A DNA stretch of 64,000 nt, from the NCBI GenBank assembly GCA_944472135.2, contig OX235263.1, positions 85,220,721 to 85,284,720 of the forward strand, given 5' to 3'. Below, one piece after another: positions 25,341-35,939 of this stretch; positions within the stretch are counted from its first letter, which is position 1; every line of letters starts with the position of its first letter. Below the pieces are notes generated by a model that was not told where the DNA came from, ran no database searches, and saw nothing but the letters and a program-made list of their open reading frames with translations. Origin of the DNA: Trichobilharzia regenti (Eukaryota; Platyhelminthes; Trematoda; Strigeidida; Schistosomatidae). A program made the position numbers and the translations under genes.

Positions 25341-25659
25341 GGAAAAAAAATGTTCAGCTGTACAACCGGAAAAGAATATTCTTCTCCGGGTGACTTGTGT
25401 TTTAAGTTCCAAACTGGCAATAGTTAGAGACTTCCACGGGAACTAGAGGGATTAGTGAGAAGGCTGGTTTCCAATGTTCATCAAGTTGGGATATCATTTC
25501 TTGACGAAATATACCTTGAAATGAGTTGAATGCCTCAGAAATCTAACAGTCTGAATTTAATTGACTGCTTATTGGTAATTAACTACAGGACTTCTAGAAG
25601 GCAGGATGGATTTCATGAGTCATTTGGCCCAGTACCTGAAATCCTGCCATCCTCCTCTT

Positions 25660-25765
25660 TTAACCTGCATGTCCTAGGGTAGGTCCTTACTAGGTCCATG
25701 AGAATGCACTACTGAAGAGTTGGGAGCTAGTACGAAATAACTATCTATACGTGACTCTCTGATTT
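25660..25765 (+). mobile_element. H2 hammerhead fragment, degenerate
   Basis: ctactgaagagttgggag followed by tacgaaataac is a decayed hammerhead in the expected order. Confidence 0.45.
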
Positions 25766-25984
25766 TCATTCATTCATTCTATAATTGATTCTGATTCTTG
25801 ACATAATCTACAATGAGGGAAATAAATCTAATGTCTATCCTTCATAACACCTGAAGAGACTTGAAATAGGGCAAAACATTATATGAAGTTGGTCACATGA
25901 CTTTGTCTTTTCAAAATAGATAAATAAGTAGACCATGGGATTTGAATAAATTTAATTCCAGTTTTTAGATTTCGTCACAAACTA

Positions 25985-26150
25985 GAGAGAGGTCATTAAA
26001 AACTATCAGAAAGCACCGGACACAGCTATTTCGTCCTGATTTGGGACTCCTCGCCGGTGTGCAACACTAGTCGCCCCCTGCAAGGATTGAACTCCTGGTA
26101 ATTAAGGTTACAAGACCAAACACGTTGACCACTCAGTCATTTGGGCTGGA
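25985..26150 (-). mobile_element. H2 hammerhead SINE, left arm of inverted pair
   Basis: Minus-strand hammerhead with stem II GTCC/GGAC and GAAA. The core is GCGAGGA (C3 and U4 changed). The head (aggattgaactcctggt) is recognisable. Confidence 0.7.
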
Positions 26151-26440
26151 ATACAATGACTTTGTCAATCAGTAATGTAGAGCTAATGTCACCTCACTGA
26201 TCACGACTTCGTACTACGGCTTCCGGCGACCATGCATGCATCTCATTGATGGCTACTTAATGGATATCATTATAGACGGTAATACTACATTACAAGATGA
26301 AAAAAAAGAATGTAAGCATGGTCTTGTGACCTGAAGGTTCTAATTTCAATCCCTGACGGGTGATAGTGAGTATGCACTGCTAAATACTGCCAAACTGGGA
26401 CAAAACACCTAACTGGCTAGTGTTCCCTGATGGTTCCCAA
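26151..26440 (+). mobile_element. H2 spacer and right arm, degenerate
   Basis: The first part matches the central spacer of other H2 elements (tcactgatcacgacttc). It is followed by a decayed plus-strand arm (cttgtgacctgaaggttct; gcactgctaaatactgcc; gggacaaaacacc). Confidence 0.6.
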
Positions 26441-27107
26441 TGTTCTTTTTTTTAACACTGCTGTTAGTTCATGACATGAAATCTAATCAAGTGAAATTGA
26501 AACAAAATAATTACACATCACACACAACTTTTGTTATCATGTTTTACAAGGAATATTTTGGTATTAATTTTGTTTCTCTTAATGTTTTTGTTTATTTCTT
26601 TGAGCGTCTAGTTGTTTGTGTGTGTGTGTGTGTGCGAGTGTGCGTGTGTGTGTCTGAGAGAAAGACAGTACCTGCCTGACCTTAATTCACAATATAGTTC
26701 ATCATGTTATAATGTTATAATCGATTTGTTACTAGCACTAGTGATACCAGACGCTAATGTACACATGGAAGAGTTAGTTAAGAGTAGTTAGAGAAAGCTA
26801 AAGAGAGAGAGAGAGAGAGGAGAGACTAGGTGTGTGTGTGTGTATTTACATGTGTGAGCAGTAGTGAGTGAGTACAAGTTGACCTAACAGTTAAAAATAA
26901 GTAAACTCGTGGCAATAATATATCTATACACAGATATATTGCTTCTGTCTATGTATAAATGTTGACATTTGAAGAACATTCATTTCCTTCAAAAAATACC
27001 GTGATTACTACTCACACTCATTGAGATCTCTCTGTTTATCTGTCTGTCTCCTTGTATATGTGTCTTTCGTATGATGATTTGATGGGATTCTGTAGACTTG
27101 ATACAAC

Positions 27108-27139
<32 letters not shown>

Positions 27140-27924
27140 AAATGTGTAAAGGTCAAAGATCTCATTCACTTAACAAATCACCCAGCCAGTTAGTTAGTGA
27201 CTCAGGTAGGCAGGGTAGTCAGTCAGTCAGTCAGTTAACTACCCGCATCCTGATATCAATTGTCAGGTCGTTCATTGCGTTCATAACCCTCATCTGAGTA
27301 AGTAGAAATGTCAGTGATGATGATGATGATGTTAAGAGATGGAGAGACTGAGAGTCAGAGAGAGAGAGATAAAATAAGTGGCCTAGCAACTAACTTTCAA
27401 TTTGAGGTTAACATATTTATGCATATATATGTATACATATATATATATTTATGAAAAATGATCGAAATGTATTGATCTGATGACTACTAAGACCAATAAT
27501 ACATGGTAATAGTAATAATAATAATAATAATCACAACAGTATGGAGTGTGTGTGTGTGTGGGGGGGTATGCTAGAAAGTGTGGGTGCTGTTACATGAGTA
27601 AAGGCTTACCTAAGCTATATAGCTTAGGCTAATTATTATAATGCTTTCAAATAACCTGTGGGGCTTGGCATATAGGATCTATCTGCCTATCTATCATTTC
27701 AGACCCCTTTTTTATTAGTTCACTATAAAGATTAATAAGAAACACGTACCTAGATATGTGGGATCAAATGTTATGGGCATTTGTTATTATTATTATTGTC
27801 ACTAGGGGGTCTAGCCTTATTAGACCTCGATTAAGAATGAACTAAACAAAATAAACAAAGAGAAAATAATGGGGAAGGGGAAAGTAATTTTTTATTACTT
27901 TCACTAGTACTTTTTTGTTTTCAT
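26441..27924. other. No recognisable gene; simple repeats
   Basis: Contains (GT)n near 26616-26652, GA near 26800-26822, CAC/CAA trinucleotides near 27105-27140 and a perfect 20-bp palindrome at 27609-27628. Short open frames follow these repeats and are not supported. Confidence 0.5.
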
Positions 27925-28175
27925 CCCATTATGTTCCCCTAATGGAACTTTGGGGGGGGGGGGCTTCAAGCTAGAGTGTTGAAGTTTCGGTAGCAGTGAT
28001 GTTTATCTTTACGGGATAGGATTACTTACTAGTCTGACGCCCAACCTTCCCCTCAGACTATCTGGCTTATTACTAACTAAGAGAGGTATGGGAGTGTGTT
28101 GGTGGCCTGGGATTGAATCCTGGACTATCTGAGTGGCTGGTGAGGTTTGTACCTCTGCGCCAGCGACGCTTAACT
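27925..28175 (-). mobile_element. S1 SINE
   Basis: Tail, interrupted by a G run (about 27951-27963), then body (gtctgacgcccaaccttcc), then head (gggattgaatcctggacta; ctgcgccagcgacgc). Confidence 0.75.
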
Positions 28176-28667
28176 GCCACTACTAGTACTAATACTAATA
28201 ATTTGCTACATTCCAAAACACTAGCTATGAAACAATGTGGGATTTTCAGCTTTTAGTACAATATCGCATGGACAGCGAAAACGGAAATTAAAAAAATAAA
28301 TAAAATAAAAATTTGAAGCGGGAAATGAACAAGGAGAATTAGCTACGATGTTAGATAGTAAAATAAAACGAATAGAAGAAGGTAAACTACACACTAGTGT
28401 GTGCAAAAAACCAACGCATTCTAAAAGATATGTAGACTTTAATTCATCTCATCCGTTACCTGTCTGTGAAGGCTGGCTTAGTTAAGTGTCTAACAAACCG
28501 AGCAGTAGCACTAAGTAGCACAAGAAAAGACCTAAATGACCAAATAAAACAGATAGAAGAGGCGTTGGTGTTAAATAAATATCCTTTAAAAATCACTAGG
28601 AAGATCGAAAAAGGCCAAAAGCAAAATAAAAATAGTTGTGAAACTAGTAATAATAACATAAAAAAGA

Positions 28668-28680
28668 GAGAATATAAGTC
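28668..28680. repeat. Target-site duplication, left copy
   Basis: gagaatataagtc, identical to 29293-29305. The PLE-A copy at 5751-5763 has one related uninterrupted version. Confidence 0.9.
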
Positions 28681-28738
28681 GCATGGAGGATTTAATCATG
28701 AGCTGACATCAGTTAGAGAACCATTGGAAAACCTGGGA

Positions 28739-28784
28739 GTACTGGACAGCCGTTTCGTCCTAGTTTGGGACTCCTCAGCAGTAC
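28739..28784 (-). ncRNA. Hammerhead ribozyme, core apparently intact
   Basis: Read on the minus strand. Stem I is GTACTG/CAGTAC, followed by core CTGAGGA, stem II GTCC/GGAC with a CAAACTA-type loop, GAA, stem III AC/GT and cleavage triplet GTC. Predicted cleavage lies between 28745 and 28744. Outside stem I, a TGC/T internal loop and a GGG/CCC helix give the peripheral element natural schistosome hammerheads need for fast cleavage. All invariant core bases are present. Activity itself is untested. Confidence 0.82.
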
Positions 28785-29156
28785 GCACCCCCCGGGATTA
28801 GAACCCAGGACCTTCTGGTTACAAGGCGAGCTCGTAGACCATTGAGCCATTGGGACCCGATCCAATGGTCCTTGAATTCTAACTTCTGCCAATTCACGAC
28901 ATAGCGCGACCACTTCGCAATGTCTTCTTCGATGAGTTACTGCCTCATCTTCGACCTGCTGTACCCTACTGGTCACGGCTTCCCACTAGAACCCCAGGTT
29001 AACTGCCTGAATAGGGCCAGTCACTAGTGAGCATCAGATGAATTTGAACTGGTAGAAGTTAGAATTCAAGGACCATTGGATCGGGTCCCAGTGGCTCAAT
29101 GGTCTACGAGCTCGCCTTGTAACCAGAAGGTCCTGGGTTCTAATCCCGGTGGGTGC

Positions 29157-29202
29157 GTACTGCTGAGGAGTCCCAAACTAGGACAAAACGGCTGTCCAGT
29201 AC
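29157..29202 (+). ncRNA. Hammerhead ribozyme, catalytic G12 changed to A
   Basis: Mirror copy of the minus-strand ribozyme, with identical stems, core CTGAGGA and GTC triplet. The base after the GGAC strand (29185) is A instead of G. G12 acts as the general base in hammerheads, so this arm is predicted to be inactive. Confidence 0.85.
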
Positions 29203-29292
29203 TCCCAGGTTTTCCAGTGGTTCTCTAACTGATGTCAGCTCATGATTAAATCCTCCATGCAATCAAACAAAATCCCTACAAAAACCAATACT

Positions 29293-29305
29293 TGAGAATA
29301 TAAGT
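29293..29305. repeat. Target-site duplication, right copy
   Basis: Same 13 bases as 28668-28680. The PLE-A frame resumes directly after it. Confidence 0.9.
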
Positions 29306-30289
29306 CATCCACTGTTATACCATATAAAGAGGGGACATCTGAGATCCTACGTAGGATTCTGAATAAAGCAGGAATTAGAGTGGTGGCATTCAAACCTACA
29401 AACTCACTCAGAGACAAGCTCTGTAGGCTAAAGGACACTGTCGGTGGACCCAATTAAACAAAATAATATAATTTACAAAATACTCTACAATGAGTGTGAG
29501 TTAAGTCAATCAACTACATAGGTCAAACTAGTAGGTCAGGGGTAGTCAGATTGTCGGAACATAAGAATTGGCTAAGGGAAGAATGGTTGATCCCGAGGAG
29601 ATAAGTAATTTAGAAAAAAGCTCAGTAATTGCACTGCGTGCATTCATTAACACACAACCACACAATAGCATGGTGGGAGAGGGTTAAAATTCCAAGAAGT
29701 AATCTATGTAGGTGGAGAGAGAGATTGATTACTTAGTGAATCCTGGTTCATCGAGTCTACACCCAACAGCACACGCAATAGGAATGATTCATCACTCATA
29801 CCCGAAATATGGAAAATACTACTACCAATCAAATCAAGTGAAAAATGATGTAACTATATAAATGAAGTTAGGAAGTCGTGTGAGTGGTGCTTTGATATGA
29901 TTATGAGCAATAAATTGTGCTCGAAACGTGGTTATCAGTAAATATTACTGTATAACAACACTGTGAAACTTTATCAAAACAAAACTTACCCATAATGGAA
30001 TTACACTCTACCACAGTGCACAAGTTTTATTCTTATATTAATTGAAGTAGTGTTCTCATAGATTACGAATAGACGAAGGTAAAAAACTCAATTATTCTGC
30101 AAATAACTTAGTAAATCGTAGGTTTGACGTTTAACATTATCTCTATTGCATAGGACGCGATACTTGGTAGCACAAACACACATAATCTTTCTTTTACGCT
30201 GACTTCTAGTCCTCCTAGCTGATGAGATGCTGGGGTTAGGGTTGACAGTCACACAATATGCAATTAGACCATTTCTTACATGAGTTCAG

Positions 30290-30485
30290 ATTTGATTTTG
30301 ATTTGATTTTTGATTTACAGCTTGATTCCACACTGTATTTTCGGTACAAGTATGGAATTTTCAGCATGGATATCGGTAGCCCAAATTTTGCAGGCCGACC
30401 ATAGATATCAGATGTGCGTCGGTGCGGGCTCGAACCCCGGACCATGTGCATGGTCGGCGAGAGTCCTAACCACTGTGTCTATCAA
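30290..30485 (-). mobile_element. S2 SINE
   Basis: A complete minus-strand copy. The tail (gcttgattccacactgtatt) is preceded by an A/T-rich end, then the body (ggatatcggtagcccaaatt), then the head (gggctcgaaccccggacca). Confidence 0.88.
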
Positions 30486-31019
30486 TTACCCTACTGACAA
30501 CCTTCAATAACCTGAGCAGTAGCCCAGGAAAGACTAAAGGGGAGCAGTAAAGTACAACAGGTTAGAGATGCAATAATTAACAAATTGTAAAAGTGGAGAT
30601 TGAGTGATTCCAGATTATCTTAACTTTTTAATGTAGTAGGTCGAACGGAACACTTTCTGAGAAATCGACAAGATATGGGGTGACCGAGAACGATTAGAGG
30701 ATAGAACTATTCCAAGGTATTTTATGCTTGACTTAGTTTCTGTTTCAATGTCGTCTGTGCTACAAGCATCATATCAGCAAACCGGTTCTTGAAGATCATG
30801 TTTATACCTGAAGGTGAAGTTAGCCATCTGACGTCTAGAGGGACATAAGGCAAGATCACTTAGCTTAGACCACCGGCTTATGTCTGACAAATAGCTATTA
30901 AGTTTGGAACAGTCAGATCGGAACTATAACTGGTACTGTTATATAAGAGTTATATAAGTAGTATGCTAAATGGAATATAATAAAATTTGGTATTAAAGTA
31001 ATAAAGGGATTGTTCGTGC
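30486..31019. other. No recognisable gene
   Basis: No coding region or recognised repeat supported. Confidence 0.5.
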
Positions 31020-31485
31020 AGTTATCTAGCATGATCTGGATCATAGGTGCCTGCGTTCTATTTCCCGCGTGAAGTGGTTGTATAATAGGGTGAGCGATAT
31101 TGAGGTTAGGCGTCGACTGCTAGGTAAAGAGGGGAAATCAATAGACGAGGCTGTGAAATTAAATAAACTGAGATGGTTAGGACATGTGTTACTTATGCCT
31201 AGTCACCGATCGCCTTCCTCGACTGACGGGCAATGTTAGCTGACAGAGGGTCACGTTGGAAAAGAACTAGTACGTGGTGGTCAAACCAAAACATGACTTC
31301 ATCAGTCAGTGAAATCCACAACAGTTAGTTTAAGTCAGCCAGTCACGTAAGGAGGGAGGTGTAGACTTCCTGACTGGTTGAAGTCCTCGGGACGGTAAAA
31401 GCCAATGGCTAGAGACAATTGGCTACATGGCTCAAATTCGTTCTCAATGGCTGGCTCAGATGCATCCACTCCTTGTGACTTATAA
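31020..31485 (+). pseudogene. RTE-1 LINE C-terminal and 3' fragment
   Basis: Broken frames give ISRVKWLYNRVSDIEVRRR-like sequence, then GKSIDEAVKLNKLRWLGHV, then a LTDRGSRWKRTSTWWSNQN-like segment. These are the C-terminal blocks of the RTE-1 lineage also present at 40900-41075 and 61260. Confidence 0.75.
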
Positions 31486-32094
31486 TACCCAATAAAACTA
31501 TGTTATTCTTCGTTATCACTATTCCTTTTGTCTCATATCTCTGTTTACTGTCTCTATTTTTGCATTTCTCCTACTTTCTTCTCTTGCTTTGTGCGCTACA
31601 TGAAGGGAGTGTGTCGACTCGAACTGCTGTACATTGGTGCAAAGCAGCTGAATGTTGAAAGCGGTCAGTTAGTCAGCATGATCTTGGGCTACAACAGACT
31701 GTTATTGATGCAATGAGCGATGATCAAATCTATTTCGCATATGTAATTTTCTTATCTCAAAACCACATATGGTCTGAAAATGACATAGGCAACAAAAGGA
31801 CTATTAAAAATCAGGCATTCATGTACAGAAGCTCTTCAGAGGTATGCATCCATGACCTCTTACTATGGATCAAAGAAAGGATCTAGAGCTACTGCGTAAA
31901 GGTGCACTGGGTAACGGATCACAACCTTTACCAGAGTCATTCAAATACTTCCCTTCTCACTGTTAAAGTACTTTTCTGTGATACTACGTCTACTATAAAA
32001 CATAGCTAATGGAAATTTTCTCCCCCTGTTTATGGATTTTAAATCTTAGATCTCTCTGATGCATATTTTGTTATGACAACCTCTGATGTTTGTG
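31486..32094. other. No recognisable gene
   Basis: A 62-residue open frame at 31528-31716 has no domain. Nothing else recognised. Confidence 0.5.
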
Positions 32095-32335
32095 TGTTGG
32101 TGGTTTGTTGATAAAGTGCTTGTTAAGTACCCCCGTGATCCAAGTTCGACTTCTGGAGGATGCACTCCTAAACCTCGCCTAGTCTACTAGCTGACAGATA
32201 GTAAGCCCAAGAAAGAAGGAAAGTTCAAGGGGATGGGAAAGCAAGGTCTACAAATTCACCCCTTAAAAAGGGCTACTGAAATTTAGAAATAACTTGAAGA
32301 CTTATGTTCCCCTTGGAATGCAAACGAAGCGAGAA
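32095..32335 (+). mobile_element. S1-like SINE, divergent
   Basis: Head (ttgttgataaagtgcttg; caagttcgacttctgg), body (cctcgcctagt...gtaagcccaagaaag) and tail (cttgaagacttatgttcccc). Closest to the copy at 3267-3480, so the two may form a subfamily. Confidence 0.7.
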
Positions 32336-32889
32336 AGAATAATCTCTGACTCCTTTTTTATTCAAATTACTCTAATTTTATGATATTTAACATCATTGAA
32401 ATGAATTAGAATTAAATCATTTTGAAAAGAATGACCTTATCTGACAGGTGGTGCGGGTTCGAAACCCTTTTTTGATTTATTCTTTTTGATAGACAATAAT
32501 ATCAAGTTCCTCAGTATTACTACTTTTTAGTAAGAAAACGAACAGGAACAATATAAACTTAAAGACATTAAAATTATTCATTGATTGTTTGTAAGTTGTT
32601 CTTGTTTTCAGTTAGTTATTGACGATACATTAAATTTCGTCACATTTTTTCTTTTTGATGAGTGCTCGTCAATCTTATTAAGGACACCTTAACACACACA
32701 TATGTATATATTATAATAGTACAAAGCAAACTTATAAAATGCACAATAAATTAACTACTTCTTGTTTAAGTTATAAGTTATTTTAAAATATCCGCCACAA
32801 CATTCAAGTTTGAATTTACTTAATCTAAACAAAATTTTAAAAAAATGTGATCGAAGACTGTGGTTAAAAAAATTTATTTCAATGTACAT
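32336..32889. other. No recognisable gene
   Basis: Very AT-rich; nothing supported. Confidence 0.5.
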
Positions 32890-33210
32890 TTTGTCACGAA
32901 ACATCGACATTACCTAGAGAATCATTAAAAAGCAGTAGACAGTAGAGGACAGCTGTTTTGAGACCATTCACTAGCGCTCATCCACGAACATACCGGTGAT
33001 CGAACATTGGACTTTCAGGTTACGAGGTCAGACAGTTGACCATTCAGAAACTTGGGTTGAAAATGAACGACTGAAGAATTCTAACTACTGTTAATTAGCG
33101 ATAAAGTCGTACCACCAACCAATGCTATCGACGGACATCCAATTGATTTTAGTGTGATGTCTGACAATGGCCGTGAATTCTCACAACTTTATGAAATCCA
33201 TTCAATAGGC
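32890..33210 (-). mobile_element. H2 arm and spacer, degenerate
   Basis: The minus-strand arm keeps ggtgatcgaacattgg in the head and a poor hammerhead. The following bases (ttagcgataaagtcgtac) resemble the H2 central spacer. Confidence 0.5.
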
Positions 33211-33594
33211 ACCAATGAGTTGGTGATTAATATTTAGAATATGGGTTTTGTATAAAATGGAAGTGAAATTAACTCAAACCCCCTATAAAATCTATAATCT
33301 GAGAAAATTTATGTTTCTAGTTTCTTCTGTTTATTTGAATTAGTAATTTAAAAGGAATTAATTTAATTTTATTGTGAAATATGTCAATTTGAGGTGGAAC
33401 ACATTGACAACCAAGAAACATCAGACAGCCGTTTAATCTTAGGTTATATTATGGGTTGGAAACGAAGACCTTTAACTTACAAGATGATCATGCTAATCCA
33501 ACAGTCAAAGATCTGTAATGGACTTATATTTCTGTTAGTATCTAATATGATGACTCCTACTAGCCAAGAGTTATAATAAATAGAATTTTTCCCG

Positions 33595-33745
33595 CTTTAA
33601 TCCAGTAGCCTCATATCTTAAATGTCCTGGATTCGATCGCCTGGTGGAGGGGTCGTCAGTGAGTACTGATGAGGAGTATTAAACTAGGACAATAGAGTTG
33701 TTCACTAATGCCTGAATTGCAGTAGCTCTGTCTGACACTGATTTC
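33595..33745 (+). mobile_element. H2 hammerhead SINE fragment
   Basis: Box B-like cctggattcgatcgcctgg, then gtactgatgaggagtatt, then aactaggacaatag. Core C3 is changed to A and GAAA is broken. Confidence 0.6.
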
Positions 33746-33774
33746 ACTGTATGATGACATTCCCTTATGTAGCC

Positions 33775-33925
33775 AGTCATATCTACACATTCAGAAATAA
33801 TCCTAGTAAAGAGGAAAGGTTGGGCATGGGGCTAGCAACCCCATCCTGTAAAAATAATCACCTTTGCTACAGAAACTTCAAGCCTCTATGTTGAAGCCCT
33901 ATGTTCCACTAGGAACGTGAAGGAA
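33775..33925 (+). mobile_element. S1 SINE, headless
   Basis: Body (gcatggggctagcaacccca) and a very good tail (gccctatgttccactaggaa). The tRNA-like head is missing, consistent with 5' truncation on insertion. Confidence 0.8.
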
Positions 33926-34489
33926 AAAAACCAGTGAATACTAAACTTTATCAAAGTTAGAGAACCAGTGCAGGTTGGAAAATTGTTGAATAGTCGCATA
34001 CTTTTCATTAATTCTTCTAATTAATTAATATCTTTTCGCAATGGTATCTACCCTTCAATTCATATCAGATCCATCAAACTCTCTTTTCTCTAGAAATCAG
34101 CTTTTATCTTTAATATTAACTAATATAACGTCAATGAGGTAATCGATAGAAAGTCTTGACTGATCTCGGCTTTGCGCTTATCGGCACTCATTCCTAAGAT
34201 ATATAAGTGACCTTGTGAGTTTCGAGCCTACATTACTAGGTCCTACAGTTAGAACTGCTACCAACTAACTTATTTTTCATGCTGATGAACAGTTTTTAAA
34301 AATTAACTTATATCACTTTTTATCAAATGAGTACTACTGATTTCTATGAATATTTTACAAACTACTCATTTCATTTAGTTAGTAGTATTCACAGAGTCAA
34401 TAACAATAGTATTATTATAATAAAATGAATACAGATGGACTGATTTCAATCTGATTTATGTTATAATCTTAAATTAATAGAAAGGATCC
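33926..34489. other. No recognisable gene
   Basis: AT-rich; nothing supported. Confidence 0.5.
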
Positions 34490-34760
34490 GTGAAAACTAA
34501 GGAGTAGTAGGTAGCTATTTCATCCCAGTTGCCGACTTTTCAGCAGTCCCTGATCAGAACTCTACAAACAGTATGAAAATGAATGCATACCGATAGCATC
34601 TGTTGAATTCATTTAGAATTGATGTTACGCTGAAGTCTGAGCAACTAGTAGTCTCAAATTTCATAGATTAGATCCATAGTGACTACTGAAGAGTTTCAGA
34701 TTAGTAGTAGTGTTTCTCCAATTGATGTTGGTTTGTGAAATCATTGAAAATATCTACCAT
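34490..34760. mobile_element. H2 inverted pair, degenerate
   Basis: A minus-strand remnant (ggtagctatttcatcccagt, ttttcagcagtccc) is followed by a plus-strand remnant (agtgactactgaagagttt; ctccaattgatgttgg). Same minus-then-plus order as elsewhere. Confidence 0.5.
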
Positions 34761-35221
34761 TGAACATTTGAATATCAATTACTCTTAATGAATTGTTTAA
34801 ACGCATAATTTATTGGTTTGAAGTAACCTGATTGGTTGATTGTAAAGATTATCTTACAGTCGAGGATTAATAATGATTGACTAGAGGGGTAAAATTAAAA
34901 CTCGCATCACAGCAGGATGCCTACCGGCAACCTGGTCTACAGTTAATAACCAGGTTTTCATTTCACTGAAGTCATTAGTGGTAGGATCCAACTGTCATGG
35001 AAATGATCAATGTTACGCAACAGTCTGTTTCTTATGCATCAAACTATCTGCTCACTTTAGACAGATCTCCTATGTCAATCTAGAGTAGCATACTGAATTA
35101 GAACGGACAGGAGCAAGTTATTTTGACAGATATAGAGAAACTACCTTAGATAATCTCCAGTGTGGTGGATGATAGTTTGAAGATATATCATTTTTAAATA
35201 AATCTATTATTATCATCTCTG
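34761..35221. other. No recognisable gene
   Basis: Nothing supported here; presumably upstream or intronic DNA of the Sox gene. Confidence 0.45.
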
Positions 35222-35455
35222 AGTCGATGGCACAGCGGTTAGGACGCTCGGCGAACATGCACACAATTCGGGGTTCGATTCCTAGCCGACGCTGTACTCA
35301 TTCACCCTGCCAAACCAGTAATAAAGCTGATAAAGAAAGAAGGTCGAGCATGAGGCTAGCAACCCTATCCTGCAAAAAATAAACACTGCTACAGAAACTT
35401 CAAGCCTCCATGTTGAAGCCTTATATTCCACTGGTAACGGTAAGGAATAAAATAT
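35222..35455 (+). mobile_element. S1 SINE
   Basis: Good head (gatggcacagcggttaggac; ggggttcgattcctagcc), body (gcatgaggctagcaacccta) and tail (gaagccttatattccactgg). Confidence 0.88.
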
Positions 35456-35494
35456 AAAAAAAGTGAAAGAAATATTATCATCTCTACAGTGACT

Positions 35495-35800
35495 TTTTGC
35501 GTGACTCCATGATTACCCCCCTAAGATTCAATCTCCTTCTTCTCCTCAGGCGACTTCCTCTATTTTCTCCACAGAGCTTTGGATGTAATGTCACCCAGTG
35601 GTATTCTTAGTGTCTGTCCAATCTATCTCTATTTCTCTGTGCATATTTGTTTGCTAATGGGTAATTGATCGGTTTGTTGTCAGTGTTCCTTGTCACCTAC
35701 CCTCTTTTTTCCCACTTGGCTGGGGCCTTCTGATCTTCAGTATGGAGTGAAGGTGACATCTATTGACAAAAGTCTTTTTGTTTTTTACAATTTTGGAAAT
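35495..35800 (-). pseudogene. RTE-2 LINE 3' fragment
   Basis: The minus strand resembles the other RTE-2 3' fragments (segments equivalent to the RWRNR/TISNKQICT and MEIDWTDTKNTTG regions). It ends about 100 bp before the Sox acceptor, so it probably lies in the intron. Confidence 0.55.
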
Positions 35801-35900
35801 TCTTTTGTTTGATATGCCGTATTCTAAGTGTTTAGCAGATGCCGTCTATAGATAAGTCAATGAGTTGAATTTCTTGAGATATTTTTCTCAAAAATTTGTT

Positions 35901-35924
35901 TCTTTTTTTTTATTCAAATTTCAG
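35901..35924 (+). promoter_or_regulatory. 3' splice acceptor or spliced-leader acceptor
   Basis: A run of T residues then attcaaatttcag, with the exon starting at 35925. The upstream continuation of the open frame begins with TTG at 35865, has no ATG before 35940, and reads low-complexity [14 protein letters not shown]. That is what translated intron looks like. In schistosomes such a site could accept either a cis exon or the spliced leader; the sequence does not decide. Confidence 0.75.
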
Positions 35925-35939
35925 AATGATTCTGATCTA

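Larger units (their letters stand above)
28681..29292 (+). mobile_element. Palindromic H2 element, complete insertion in PLE-A
   Basis: A 612-bp insertion bounded by a 13-bp direct repeat. It has two 210-bp inverted arms (28681-28890 and 29051-29260) differing at about five positions, a 160-bp asymmetric centre (28891-29050), and a 32-bp tail present only at the right end. Each arm carries a tRNA-like head (ggctcaatggtctacgagc; ggtcctgggttctaatccc) and a hammerhead directed outward. A complete right tail, truncated left end and target duplication fit 5'-truncated target-primed insertion of a + strand transcript; that mechanism is inferred. Confidence 0.88.
28300..30045 (+). pseudogene. Penelope-like retroelement (PLE-A), interrupted
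   Basis: The frame starts with the end of the reverse-transcriptase region (LDSKIKRIEEGKLHTSV, then RYVDFNSSHPLPV). It continues through the RT-endonuclease connector (KCLTNRAVALSS; IKQIEEALVLNKYP) and, after a 612-bp insertion, into VIPYKEGTSEILRRIL and the GIY-YIG endonuclease. The first endonuclease half (NNIIYKILYNECE) and second half (NYIGQTSRSGVVRLSEHKN, near 29510-29570) are in different frames. The 3' untranslated part runs to about 30045. PLEs move by target-primed reverse transcription; this copy is dead because of frameshifts, stops and the insertion. A second copy lies at 4850-5945. Confidence 0.85.

Noticed and set aside
27609..27628. Perfect 20-bp palindrome as a regulatory site
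   Set aside because: No neighbouring gene and a TA-rich centre; a chance palindrome or a small hairpin is as likely.
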